This document shows, one piece after another, positions 11,314-31,170 of a DNA stretch of 64,000 nt. This DNA is from Dioscorea cayenensis subsp. rotundata (lineage: Eukaryota; Streptophyta; Magnoliopsida; Dioscoreales; Dioscoreaceae), in assembly GCF_009730915.1 (NCBI RefSeq), contig NC_052487.1:19150529-19214528 (forward strand), in the 5' to 3' direction. The position numbers and the translations under genes were made by a program. Below the pieces are notes generated by a model, which worked only from the letters and a program-made list of their open reading frames with translations, was not told the origin of the DNA and ran no database searches. The stretch's first letter is position 1. The number at the start of each line of letters is the position of its first letter.

Positions 11314-13904
11314 TCAGCCTCTATAGATGCCTGAAGGATCGGCATTTTGAATAATCCACGGATGCTCTAGTAATTTGTGAAGCGGAAGCCGTTGAGAGGT
11401 ATCTTTAACGAGCATCTGGCCATGACATGAAGCAGATGCTGAGTATAATTATTCAAATGGTGGTTTACTTCTAACAAAGAAGGGATATTCACGTTTTTTA
11501 CCTGGCTAATAACATCTTTTGCAGCAGCAGAAACTATCGGTTTTGGAGGGAACTTAAGGTCAACTTTTATAATCCTACATTCCACATCAAACAATAATAA
11601 GGTCCAAACTCACATATCAACTTTCCAAAGAAAAGCACAATGTCCCTGAATATATGGCAATATATTGAAAATAATCATGGGAATTATGTGCAAAATATCA
11701 GGTTTTCCTTGATTAAAAAAAGCAAGATCATTTCCTTATTGTTGCCTAGTCTCTGTTCTTCATTATCCTCCCTCACTTTATCTTAACTTTATCTTAAAAT
11801 TTTATAATATATTTTAATTAAAAAAGTATAAATATTATATATTAAAGAAAGTAAAAGAATTCTATACCTTCTGTAAGTGTCTGAATGTTCCTTTGCCTCA
11901 AATGGTGGCACTCCATAGAGAAACTCATAACACAAAACCCCCAAGCTCCAGATGTCTACACTGGCATCATGCTCAACACTTTCCACTGAAATGGGCATTC
12001 AGTTCCTCTGAGTTGCCTTTGGCTAAAATTCCAAAATAATTCAGGAATAAATGAATGTTCGCATACCCATTTCTGGTGGAAGGTAATCCAGGGTCCCACA
12101 CATGGTTCGTCTGCGGTTAAATGTGTGCACAGACCATCCAAAATCAGCAATTTTGAGTTCCCCCTGAAGCAAAAAGAAGCTACATAAGCGTGAGAACTCA
12201 TGCAGGATTGCAGAGAGAAAAAATAGATAAGTGGTACCTGAACGCCAATCAAAAGATTTTCAGGTTTTATATCTCTGTGTATAACATGTTTCCCATGAAG
12301 ATAGATTAAAGCCCGAGCAAGGGATGCAATGTACTGAAAAAGAAAAAAAGCGAAACCACATTAACAAAGAATTAATCAAAAATAGAAAAGGCAAGCAGGT
12401 ATTTTGCATATGAAATTCAGAGCCTTCAAATGAGTCCATAAGAGAGAGTCAAGTGAATTAAATTAGATAATGCTGCATATCATCACAATTGGATACTCAC
12501 AGTAGCAGCCCTTCTTTCACTGAAGTAATTGCATTTCTGTAGTTCCTTATAAAGTTCACCTTTCGCAGCATATTCTAGTATTAGATAAACTCTAGTCTGC
12601 AATACAATTTGAAGACAATGCTGTTAGGCCACCATGACATGTTCATCTTGGTAACAAGAAGATTTGAGTTACAAAAATTGAACCTGATCATAGAAGTAAC
12701 CGTACAAACGCAATATGTTTGGGTGCCTTAAATGTGACTGGATCTCAACCTCACGCCGTAGCTGGTGTTCTACTTGTGATTGCTTCAATTGGCTCTTGAA
12801 AAGAACCTTCAAGGCCACAATATGATTGCTCTGTGTTCAACCAATAGCTCATAATAAGGCACATGGATAATCAGCAATGAAATGGAAATTAAATAAAGTT
12901 CTTGACACTACATAAGGCCACACAAATAGTGAGCCAGTAAAAACAAAATAGTTCATATAGAAATTTTATCATAACAGTGGTTCTCATATATAATTTAACT
13001 TAAATTAGATCAATTGAATAAAGAAACATGGAAGATGATGATGATGATGGATACCTTCTTTTCTCTGGCCAAATAGACATGGCCAAATTTTCCTCTTCCC
13101 AGAGGCTTTCCTATGTCAAAATCACTGAGAGTCCAGCGCTTCTCCATTGTAGGAACCTTTGAAGGTGACTGATAAGAGTTAGACAAAAATATACATACAC
13201 ATATTAGCCCTCCATATCGAGTTTTTCTAAGATAAGAATATGAACATTGGAATAGTTAAAATTATTTATATACATGTAATCGTCCATTAACAGCAGCTGG
13301 GACAAGCAAAGAAGACAAACAAACAACAAAACTTGAACGAACTCTCTTTCCAAAATGAAGAAACTTGCGAAATAAATATATAAATAATAAAAGAGGAAAA
13401 AAATCAAATCTTTTTTGCAGAAGAACATGAAATCAAACCATAAATAAGAACAAGGCTAACCTCAAAAAATAAAAACCAAAAAAATGTACTATAATTTCGC
13501 TTAAAAATTCCCAGCATTTCTAACATTGAATCCTAAATAGCTCTATATTTCATACTGATTCCAAAAAAGAAGCAAGAATCGAATGCTTTGAAAATATTAC
13601 ACCAAAAAAAAAAAAAACCTGGATTCAAGACTGACAAAAGTAAACATTCTCAATCAAAACCAAATACTCATCATTCAAACATCCGTCAAGAAAAAAACAA
13701 CAAAAAGAAAAGGAAACCTGAAAAACTAGAACGAAAAATGGGCCCAAAACCCTAAAACGCAAATCACATTGTTCACAAAAGAACAACGAAATCGACAACC
13801 AAACAAAACCAGCCCTAAAACAAAGATCAAGAAAAGCATAGAAGAACGCGATCTTTCAACAACGATACCTTCTCTTCTTGCGGGACCTCGGCGGCGATCG
13901 CCAT
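11314..13904 (-). CDS. AUR1: Aurora serine/threonine kinase (AUR1/2 type)
   Basis: Mitotic kinase that phosphorylates histone H3 and spindle or phragmoplast proteins. Nine exons on the minus strand, in transcription order: 13869-13904, 13055-13168, 12684-12830, 12501-12596, 12238-12333, 12067-12163, 11868-11985, 11502-11574, 11314-11415. They join in frame to 292 residues (AtAUR1 is 294). Kinase features: glycine loop GRGKFG (36-41), Lys58 in [13 protein letters not shown] with catalytic Asp152, DFG (170-172), and activation-loop Thr183 in RRRTMCGT. The short N terminus, the plant block [20 protein letters not shown] and the C-terminal [16 protein letters not shown] place it with the alpha Auroras AUR1/AUR2, not AUR3. 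Two MSA-like elements lie just upstream of the start. Confidence 0.96.
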
Positions 13905-13955
13905 GAGAGAGAGAGAAACGAAGGGTTTCAGTGATTTAGAGAAGGAACAGAGAGG

Positions 13956-14039
13956 CCCAACGGTCGGGATCGTGGATGAAGACGGGGAGAGACGAGTTCG
14001 TCGATGTTTAAGCAAAAGGGAGAGAGGTTTTCAACGGTC
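13956..14039. promoter_or_regulatory. Two MSA-like (AACGG) G2/M elements upstream of Aurora
   Basis: CCCAACGGTCG at 13956-13966 and TTCAACGGTCG at about 14029-14040 lie 50-135 bp upstream of the Aurora start codon. The mitosis-specific activator consensus bound by three-repeat MYBs is YCYAACGGYYA. The first site matches 10 of 11 positions and the second about 9 of 11. MSA sites work in either orientation, and Aurora genes peak at G2/M in other plants. Confidence 0.55.
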
Positions 14040-14099
14040 GGATTTCTTGATGGGGTCCACGTGGCACATGCGTCACGGGTCGGACTTATTAATGCAAGA

Positions 14100-14593
14100 A
14101 TTGCAAGAATTTTGAATCTTGAGGACAAGCGCCAAGTTTAAGTTTTATTATTATCATTTAATTCAATTTTATGATAATTAATAATTTGAGAGAAAATGTT
14201 ATAAGGAGTAATATTAAAAAATAATAATAATAAATAATTTATATTGGTCCAGGTTATTAGATCGACAGGCCAATTTGATTGAATGTTATAAAATATTATT
14301 TTTAAAAAATATTTGAAATTTTATTTAAAATAAATAAATAAACCACTTTATTAAAAGAAAAATGAGTGCAATAAAAACCATGTTCAAAGGTAATAAAAAA
14401 ATAACATAATGCACTATATATAAAAAAAAAAAATAGGGCACACAAAACCATCAAAAATTAATAAATAACCAACTATTAGTATCAAATCCTTTATGTAAAA
14501 TTTTAGTGTTGTTGAGCTTACGAGTGCACTCTACATCTATATCCGTTCTTGACTTAAAGTTTAAATGTAAATATTTATCGTCTAATGTCAAAA

Positions 14594-14632
<39 letters not shown>

Positions 14633-14919
14633 TATACAGTAGAAAAAAGGCGAAGAAGCAAAACAAAGCTTGTTAAAAATGACCACCAAAACAGATCAAC
14701 AATCCATGACTCTATCAGACATGAGTCAGGGATGTTTGATCATTTTCACAATGAGAGAAGAGCTCCCACAAACGCTTGAAGAGATGCACATGTAGCCAAA
14801 GATCCGTTGAAATAACTCAAAAATAAAATAAATAAAATAAAATAGCATTATTGAGATAATGTATCAGGAGGAGTACTACACAAATCTCTTAAAGGGTGTT
14901 CCTACTCTAGAGAATGGCT
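14100..14919. other. Spacer between the Aurora promoter and the methylesterase 3' end
   Basis: AT-rich. It contains a retroposon-like tail with an (AAT)n run (14510-14630) and A/T microsatellites. No gene recognised. Confidence 0.5.
14510..14630 (+). mobile_element. Retroposon 3'-end fragment with (AAT)n tail
   Basis: TGTTGAGCTTA, then CACTCTACAT, then a stretch ending GTCTAATGTCAAAA, followed by about 13 AAT units. The same ordered blocks recur at 57233-57339, there with an (AAAT)n tail. A shared 3' end followed by short tandem repeats is typical of RTE-type LINEs and their non-autonomous relatives. Only the 3' end is recognisable. Confidence 0.45.
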
Positions 14920-17059
14920 TTATTTAGCTGCTAAGCTGGAGTTTGAGGCCTTAAGTATCAATCTGCAAAGCTCCTCAGGGGCTGAGAAGAAAGGACTGTG
15001 ATCTGTGTTTATAGTCATAACTTCACTTGGTGGCCACTTTCTGATCATGCCATCTTGCTGCTCTGGCTTCACCATTCTATCATTCATAGTCTTTATATAT
15101 ACTCGCCGCACTCTTTCAACATCTCCGCCTGAGAACTTTGCTGTTTTGAAGGCTATTTTTGAGCTTGGACGCAACAGCATTGAAGCAAGTATTGAATCCT
15201 GCAATAGACAATGCCATGAAGTTCAAAGAAAAGTCTAATTATTTTACTTTATGTTTTGTCAATACTAAGTTGAAAGAAAATAGCATTTCCTCTGTTTAAC
15301 ATTAATATCAATCCAAATACACACATAAAGCAATACTAAGCTGATGAATATTGCTATGAGTTTTCTACAACACTTGGAACTAACTTACAGAAATGTAGTT
15401 TATGATGATGCTTATGTGCAAATTTAAGGCTTTTCCAATATTTAACATCACTGTCCAAACATGCAGTTACAAGCAATACTGATGAATATTGTCAGGAGCT
15501 TTCTAATTACCACATGCTGACAATAACTTCAAAAGATAATTAGAATTTCTTCTGTTTAACATCAATTCAATCAACCAAGTAAAAGCACTATAAAGTGATG
15601 AAGATTGTTTTGAGTTTTCCACAATGTGTGTAAAGAAAATTAAAGGCTTTTTCAATATTTAACATCAATATCCAAAGACACAATTAAAAGTAAGGCTGAT
15701 GGACATTGTTAGGAGTTTTCAGGTTACTACATCCAGGCACTAACTTCAAAAGATAATTAGCATTTCCTGTGCTCAACATCAATTCAAACACACTTGCAGA
15801 AGCAACAGTGAAGTGCTGAGTATTGCTATGAGTTTTCTGTAATGGTTGTAACACAAACTCTAATTAGACTTCCTACTACCAAACTCAAAAACAGTAATAG
15901 ACAAATGAACACCGCTAAGTGATTTCTGTAAAACTTAAAAATTGATAACAAAAATATATAGTTTGTAGTAACCTCTTCTGGGCTCATCTGATATAAGATT
16001 TTCCGTTGGAACTCTTTCTTCAAATACACAGTTGTTGGTGGATCATCAGGGCCCCTGCCGTAATTGTACTCGCATATATCTCCATATTCAGATAAATCTG
16101 CAACCACCTGTTGAAAAATGGTGAACAAAATTGAGCACATAAATAGAAGAATTTGAACTAATGGTAATTATAGATACCTGATCACATTAAAACCCACATA
16201 ACTAAATTCATCCAATTGCATTTCTCTACTTATAATTATGCATTAGCATTGGAGAGACTAAATACAAAAGAGTTCAGATACCCAAAACTAGTGTATTTTA
16301 GCTGTTTCCAGTTTATATACTCCCAAACCTTTTCGAATTAAGCAAAGCTTGTTGTGAATTTCAATACTAGATCTGTTGACTGGCTCTAAACAAATGAATA
16401 CTTCAACTATACGTGTGCCAATATGAAATTCTTTAATAGCAATACTTGCACTTCAATGGAAACTTAATTTCTAAAGAATAATAATTCAGAATATTATTCA
16501 ATCTATGAAATGAAGGGAATTTATAAGATTGGAAAGAAAGCTCAATAGAGAATTAAAAAAAAGGAGTTAATTTGGAAGTTGAGAGGATTCACATCACGGG
16601 CGTCCTGCTCAGTGAGGATCCCAAATGGAAGCATTGTGGCAGCAACGAAAATGGCAAGAGAGATCTTGTCCCCAAATTCATGCAAAGCCTGAGTCAAACT
16701 CAGCCCTCCAGAACTATGCCCGACCAAAACCACCTGAAATTGAAACCACTAGCAATCAAAATCTCAATCTCCAGTGAATAGATTCATGAATGGTTGAAAG
16801 AGATGGATTGTAGATTGAATACCTTGTGATTGGGAGGCAAGGAGGAGAGGAAATGGGAGAGGGGTTGGTTGTAGTCATTGAAGGAGAGGAGAGAGTTGGG
16901 GTCAGAGGGATCAATACCAGCGCCAGCGAGGTCCAAGCAGGAGACTTTGTGGCCGGAGCTCTGAAGGTGATAGCGGAGCTTGTACCAGCACCATGCGCCA
17001 TGGCCAGCGCCATGAACAAGAACGAAGTGTTGCTTCTGAATCACTTGTGCCATTTCCAT
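14920..17059 (-). CDS. MES17: Methylesterase of the alpha/beta hydrolase fold (MES17-like)
   Basis: Hydrolyses methyl esters of small acids. The MES17 clade prefers methyl-indole-3-acetate, which would release active auxin. Four exons, in transcription order: 16823-17059, 16593-16733, 15973-16107, 14920-15198; 263 residues, the normal length. Visible: oxyanion region HFVLVHGAGHGAWCWYK (11-27), nucleophile elbow GHSSGG with Ser86, Asp211 in NDRMVKPEQQ and His238 in TDHSPFFS. These align with the Ser-Asp-His triad of SABP2 (81/210/238). The DHSPFFS block is the MES17-type variant of the usual DHMPM. The start at 17059 is preferred because family proteins begin just before HFVLVHG; an in-frame ATG at 17131 would add 24 residues, and one at 17053 would remove two. 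No targeting signal seen. Confidence 0.92.
15270..15850. repeat. Intronic tandem repeat, unit about 218 bp, in the methylesterase gene
   Basis: In the last intron, the blocks CTTCAAAAGATAATTAG (15526, 15742), AAGGCTTTTYCAATATTTAAC (about 15428, 15646) and GAGTTTTC recur at about 218-bp spacing, with a more diverged partial copy near 15270-15370. Confidence 0.65.
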
Positions 17060-17173
17060 GTGTCTCTGGAAATGGAGCAATGAAACACTGTGGCTTGGAC
17101 TTGTAAGGGGGGATTGGATGGTCTCAATCAAAAGCTTGTAATGAACGCAACAAGATGAAGATTGCTGACGTCA

Positions 17174-17800
17174 TTATTGGATTTATGAATTATATAATAA
17201 TAACTAGATGAATTAATTTGAAAAAAATAAAATGCTAAACACTCCTTTTACGGAATGAATTAAATAGTTTATATTAAATAAAAAAAAATAACGTATTTAT
17301 GAATGTCATTTGAAATTCTAATTATAAAACTTGTTGGCTTATTGCCACGGGTTGTTTATATCATGTTTGTGTAAAAAACAAATTTAAATATCAGTTTATA
17401 TAAAGTAAAAATATACATATGTTGAATATTAACTCCATATTTATATATTTTTTTCACATTGACATTTATATTAACTCCATATTTTTACATGCAAAATAAA
17501 GATTCTTTATGTTGTTATTGGATTTATGTTATGTAATAATAACTAGCTGAATTAATTTGGAAAAAATAAAATGCTAACCCTTTTTTTACTAAATAAATTA
17601 AATAATTTATATCTAATAAAAAAATAATGTATTTATAAATGTTGTTTGAAATTCAACATATAAAACTGGTTGGTTTATTGGCACCGAGTGTTTATATCAT
17701 GTAAGCATAAAAAATAAATTTAAATTTCAGCTAATATAAAATTATGGTATAAAATGTGTTGAATATTAACTTTATACTTATTCATTGTTTCTCACAAGTG
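17174..17800. repeat. Diverged tandem duplication, period about 340 bp
   Basis: Copy 1 starts at 17174 and copy 2 at 17514, both with TTATTGGATTTATG. They share AATAATAACTAG, AAATAAAATGCTAA and GTTTATATCATGT in the same order with many substitutions. The TTATTGGCAC...GTTTATAT part resembles the segment at 62835. No coding content. Confidence 0.65.
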
Positions 17801-17801
17801 G

Positions 17802-17847
<46 letters not shown>

Positions 17848-18299
17848 AATCCATCTTTTGTGAGGGCGAACCATGAGACATTAGATAAAGATACATAAAT
17901 TCACATAATGTTTTACATAGGTTGACTAGATTATTATAATTGATATCAATATTGAAAACGATTTATTAATTTAAATCAATATATGTTTTTTTAACGATGT
18001 GGTTAAGATATGACATGCACCATTTTTATGCCTCGATCAGTTATTGAAAGAAAGTCAAATTCTCAACACACATTTATGAGAGTCAAATATTTTACCGTTC
18101 AGACATTGCTACAATAGCATCAATATATCAACCTAAACACTAAAAATCTTTCAAAGATTAAAGTTAAAAAGTAGAATTGTTGTTACTATAGCTTTAATTC
18201 TTCTTTTTTATATAAATAGACTGCAACAGATTATAAATCCAGAAAAGACAACCCTTTTATAAGTTAGATCTAGGCTTTATTTGAGCTTCAAATTATTAA

Positions 18300-18336
<37 letters not shown>

Positions 18337-19840
18337 AAAAAAGGAGTTTATATTGAGCTTGAAGTAACAAGCAAAGATGAAAAACTGATACAAAAATAAA
18401 ACAACAAGAATAAAAAAACCATGGTAAAGATACTTTTAATCCACAGGCAATGAATACAAGTATTATAAAAAATTATTAAAAAAAAAAGATACAACAGAGA
18501 GTGGTGGCATCTAAGGAATAATTGTTGGAAGATTATTGCTTTTACATGCCACATTGGTAACTTAATCAAAGGAGTACCTAATCCGAATTGATATTGGGCA
18601 TAGTATATTGAAATTAAAAGGGTGAGGGAGTCAATGGTGTTAAGGTTAAGATTGATGATTTTTAGTGGAGTCCTCCAGATTGGATTTTTATTCTGTTTTA
18701 GTGTTGTAGATATTCACAAGAGTATTATACAATCAATTTTAATAAGAATTGAAAGAATTGGATATCAGATTATTCATTCAAGCTAGATGATCCAAAATAT
18801 TGGATTGAAATTTTTTTTCCTAGTGCCACAACTGTTACCTAGGCTAAGCCTTTAACTTGACCACATATTTGTTAAAATTGTTGTAGAAAATAAATTTTAA
18901 AACCAAAAATTATTGAATCAGTGAACATTTTACACATTACTATGATAATTAAATAATTAAATACTTTTATCTTCAAATATTTAAATAATTTTTTAATAAT
19001 AAAAATATGCTATTTGTATGTATCCTACATATTAATTGATATATAAAAAGATCAATTTTATATCATGTTATTACATACATTATAAACATGCATAGATTTT
19101 GTTCAAATATAAATTCTTTTAAAAAAAATCAAGTATAATATCCAAGAATGTTAGTCACTGAATATGCTCTGTAATTCTAATCAATGTACAATTTGGATAT
19201 ATGGAATTAGTTATCACAAGTTTTATGAAAGCAAAAATATATTTTGTTTACACTGTAATATGAAAATAATAGATATTTAATATATCAAATTTATAATTTA
19301 TGACAGAAATAAAAAAAAAGTTTTATTGAAATGGTTTCTCTATCCAAAAATAAGAGAGCAAATATATATTTTAAAAACCATTGAGCACTAAACATTTTTT
19401 TAATTTTTTTATTTTAAAATAAAAAAATATACATAGCAAATAGACTATTATTTTATTTTATTTTTTTTATAAATATAATAAAAAAACTACACACAAATCG
19501 AAATTTTGAGCTGCATGCTTTTACTCAGATTGGGGATCTGTCTCTATACATGCATTCGATGAAACTCGAATTTAAGATACTTAAAAGTCTCATCCGACAT
19601 CTTTTGCAATGGATCTAGTGAACGATTAGTCCCGCTAAGCTAGGAACCATTTTTTCCATTATTTTGTTTTTATAAAAGTCTACATTCAAGCATGATAAAA
19701 TAACATTTATTCTACATATAATTCCAAATAAACAGTACAATAAAATATTTTAATAAAAATTGTGGAAAAATGACTTTTTTTTAAATTAGGAATTTATCCC
19801 AACCGTTAGATCTCCATCGCACGGCTAGACGACACTCTAT
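17801..19840. other. AT-rich spacer with microsatellites
   Basis: Contains (TA)n at about 17806-17844 and (ATT)n at about 18296-18335. The rest is AT-rich with no recognisable gene or transposon ends. Confidence 0.5.
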
Positions 19841-19841
19841 G

Positions 19842-19850
19842 TATATATAA
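19842..19850 (+). promoter_or_regulatory. TATA box of the DEAD-box helicase gene
   Basis: TATATATAA lies 55-63 bp upstream of the ATG at 19905, so the 5' UTR would be only about 25-35 bases. Confidence 0.6.
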
Positions 19851-19904
19851 CACTGACGATGAACCCTTCAACCCACTCCACTCCCTCCCACGCAATCGAA
19901 AGCG

Positions 19905-27802
<7,898 letters not shown>

Positions 27803-28984
27803 CAGGCAATTCCCACTCTCTACACACTTGGCACAAACTACAGCATTGTGCCTGACTTTACAGACTTATAATCGCCACAACTCGGAATGACAAGTAAGTT
27901 CCTCAGCATTGTATGCTTGTCTCTGGTTTACCTGTATTCTCAGCTTCTTGGATTTCAATATTGTTGTGCTGCAGTGTTGATGGTGGAGACAAATGAAGTT
28001 GGATCAATGTGAATCATGCACTGTTTGTATTTTTAAGCTTGAAGCGCTCGTGTGGTGTGGAAGCTTGTCTCATCCTTGTAAATTTTTTTTTCACGTTGTT
28101 TGTGTTTTTTTACTCTTTTTGGTTCCCTGCGCTTATGGAGTTTTAAGTTTGAGTGCTGTAGTGTAGTGTGGGTGCATTAACATTTGTGACGAAATGGTTT
28201 CGCCTGACGATGTTATAGCGTTGTTTTCTCTACTGCTACCACTATCCAATGTCTAGGTGCTTACGCCTAAGCTGATAGTTAGGAGTAGTAGGAATATTTA
28301 CGTCTTCAAACTTATAAAGACACAAATTAATTCATATGATTTTAGAGTGTCCTTTCAAATTAAGGGTAATTTTAGATTATGAGATTATTGTCTATAGTGG
28401 GTGGGAAATCAGCATATTTATTTTGTTTGGTTTTTTTCTCTTTTGTTGGTTTGCCCTTTTTGTCCATTCTTTTATTTATTTATTTATTTATTTTTTTAAC
28501 TCCAAATTTATATTTATTTTCTCTATTATGTATCTATATATATATATATGCATATCCCTTTAGCTCCAGTTCTCATATTGCTCCTGTAGTCTTTAATTAA
28601 ATTACCATTGTTCCTCTAACTCCCTTTTTTTTGTTTTAATATAAATTAACTCCATTTTGAGTTCCTACGAGAAAGCCTTATCATGATAATACTGTAAAAT
28701 ATACTGCCTATTATTATAAAAGAATAAAAAATAAAATTTTCCTTAATATAAAAATATATTTTTTGATGTATATATATATATAATAGTAAACTGGCTTTAT
28801 AATCTATCATCTACGGTTAACCAAATTCATATTTATTTTTCTCCGGAGGATGGTATATCCCAAAGTCTGGGTTTTGGAGTATGAGGGAGTAAATGCAGGC
28901 TTCACCATATAGGGGCCCATTTATGCAAAATTTTACCAGCTTGACACCTGTACTTCAAGATTCGTGTGGAATAGATTATTATAG
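27803..28984. other. Helicase 3' UTR and spacer to the mL54 gene
   Basis: 3' UTR followed by AT-rich spacer with (TTTA)n near 28468 and (TA)n near 28535 and 28770. No gene recognised. Confidence 0.5.
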
Positions 28985-29156
28985 GTGGTGAGGGGTTTAG
29001 CTTCTCTCTCCCTCGTGAGTCTTCGTTCTTTCCTCCTCCTCCAGCCCCTTCCGGCGGCGTCGCCCCTTCTTCCCGTTTTCGTTTATCACTGGGCAAACCT
29101 CAGATTCTCATCCATCTCGCCGGATCAAATCCTTTCCTTAGGTTTTTCCCAACGAG

Positions 29157-30764
29157 GTGATTTTGATCTTTGATTCTTTCGTGTTCTTATTTGTTGCAAT
29201 TAGATCAAATTGTTCGAAATTTACCTTTTTTTTTCTTTTTCTTTTTTGAACTTTTACATTTCATGGTTGAACTCAAGATCAATTTTTTTCAATTCCAGAA
29301 CGTTTAAATCATAATTTTATTTATTTAATCATTCTTAGCGGATTAGTCTTTTGCTATGCGATTAATCTGAAAATCAGCATTGTCAGTGGATTATATACTT
29401 AGAGATGATAGAATTTGTGTGCTTTGGACCTCGCCATTGATGTTAGGTATTGTTAGCTTTGAACATTATAACTTTATCAATGATATGCTGTCTGGATTAT
29501 TCTGTAAGATATTATTGATGTTAGGTATTATTGGACAGATTTACTGAATAATTTTTTTGTGAATTCAGATTCCACTTGTTGTATGTTCGGTAATTATATT
29601 ATGTTCCATAATTCTATTATCATTTTTTTTATTGGTTGCAGAGATGGCATTATAAGAGTTTCTAGACTTTCTCTATTTGATGTCAACACTCCTAAATATT
29701 ACAATTTTCTTCTATGTCTCGCAATTGAATCTGCTTATGCATATGAAATTTCTCCTATAGTTTGCTCTTCTGTTCTTTGTCGTCAAGACTTCAATTTTAT
29801 GTTACCTCATGGGTTCTCTATCATTTACAGAGACCAATGGTGTTTTCCATGCATATGAGCTCGTCATTTTACTGATTTTAGCTGTATCAGTTGTGTAATT
29901 GCATGTTACTCATATGGTTTACTCTTCTGTTCTATCTTTAATTGCACGCCACTTCAAGATTCTATCTTTTACGGAGATGAATGTTACAATCTCTTATACA
30001 GTTTCTTTAGTTCTGTCGGTGGCCTATGCATATGAGGTTGCGTGTAAAGTTCTAATTTTTCATTATGCCTTCAATTAAATGCTACCTCAAGACTCTATTT
30101 TGCTCAGGATATTTTTTGTTCTCCCTGTTACTGTGTTACATATCCATATGAAGTTGCTATTCTTCAATTGCTTGCTAACTCGACTTTCTATCTTTTGTAG
30201 ACTGATTGTGTTGCCCATGTGTCAACAATTTCTTATGTCGATTTTAGTTCTCTTGGTTACATGTGCATATGAAGTTGCTTGTGTAGTTTAGTCTTCTATT
30301 CTGTCTTCAATCGCATGCTAATTCAAAGTTCTACTCTTACACTGTTATTTAGTTAACTCAGTTGCATAAACACATGAAGTTGCTAATACAGTTCACTGTT
30401 CTAGTCTGTCTTCAATTGCATGGTTCCTCAAGGTTCTATTGTCACATCGATGGTATTGCCCATGTATGAGAAATCTCTTGTCTTGATATTTAGTTCTCTA
30501 AGCAGCATATGCCTATGAAGTTGCTTGTATACTTTATTCTTCTATTTTGTCTTCATCTGCATGCTACCTCAAGATTCTAACTTTTTCAAAGACCGGTGAG
30601 ATTGTCTGTATAAACTCTCTTGTTCTGATGTTTGGTTTGTAAACTCAATCTTTCTACTACTTCTTTTTGAATTATTGATTCCACAAATTGTATGCATGTG
30701 TTTCTCTGGCTGCAATAAGTTTGTGGTCCCTCAAATTGAAATCTCTTTGCTTGCTGCTACTCAG
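29157..30764 (+). other. Probable leader (5' UTR) intron of mL54
   Basis: CAACGAG|GTGATT at about 29156 is followed by a T-rich stretch with no coding potential up to TACTCAG|ATAAGG just before the ATG at 30778. The CT-rich stretch 28990-29150 looks like leader exon 1. Inferred from splice signals only. Confidence 0.5.
29735..30640. repeat. Degenerate tandem array in the mL54 leader intron
   Basis: A module around CATATGAAGTTGCTTGTATA, followed by TTCTGTTCTGTCTTCAATTGC and CTACCTCAAGATTCTATC, recurs at least seven times. The CATATGA-like anchors lie near 29739, 29851, 30028, 30144, 30265, 30370 and 30511, giving spacings of 105-177 bp. Confidence 0.75.
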
Positions 30765-30777
30765 ATAAGGTATAGCC

Positions 30778-31170
30778 ATGAATATTGTCAGCCTTTCTAG
30801 GCGCATTGCTGTTAATAAAGAAGCTATCAGAGTTGTCGGTTCCAGAGGATTCGCTGCTGGTGGTGGCAAGTCAAAGAAAGGACCTAAAGGCGGTGCTGGC
30901 GATGCTCCGAAGACATCCACACTTAGCAATGAGCTGAAGAGTACCACAGTTTATGGAGCTAATATCCTCAAGGATGGTGCTGACCCGAAGATACTGACTG
31001 ATTCCGAGTATCCGGACTGGTTGTGGCATTTGCTGGATAAACGCCCTGCGTTAAGTGAATTACGTCGAAAGAACATTGAAACCCTTCCATTCGAAGACCT
31101 CAAACGATTTGTTAAGCTGGATAATCGAGCTCGAATAAAAGAAAACAATGCTATGAAAGCCAAGAACTAA
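30778..31170 (+). CDS. mL54: Mitochondrial large-subunit ribosomal protein mL54 (yeast MRPL37 type)
   Basis: Structural protein of the mitochondrial 54S/39S large ribosomal subunit. A single 130-codon coding exon. The first 27 or so residues are basic and Ser/Ala-rich with no acid early on (MNIVSLSRRIAVNKEAIRVV), as expected for a mitochondrial presequence. A Gly/Lys-rich linker (GGGKSKKGPKGGAGD) follows, then the conserved family core YGANILKDGADP, YPDWLWHLLDK and LRRKNIETLPFEDLKRFVKL, and a basic C-terminal tail. Length and order of blocks match plant family members. The ATG at 30778 follows a likely leader intron, so the coding exon is exon 2. No paralogue in the window. Confidence 0.93.
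   Translation: MNIVSLSRRIAVNKEAIRVVGSRGFAAGGGKSKKGPKGGAGDAPKTSTLSNELKSTTVYGANILKDGADPKILTDSEYPDWLWHLLDKRPALSELRRKNIETLPFEDLKRFVKLDNRARIKENNAMKAKN

Noticed and set aside
14451-14779. Frames rich in poly-Asn or poly-Tyr
   Set aside because: Translation of the (AAT)n microsatellite at the retroposon tail.
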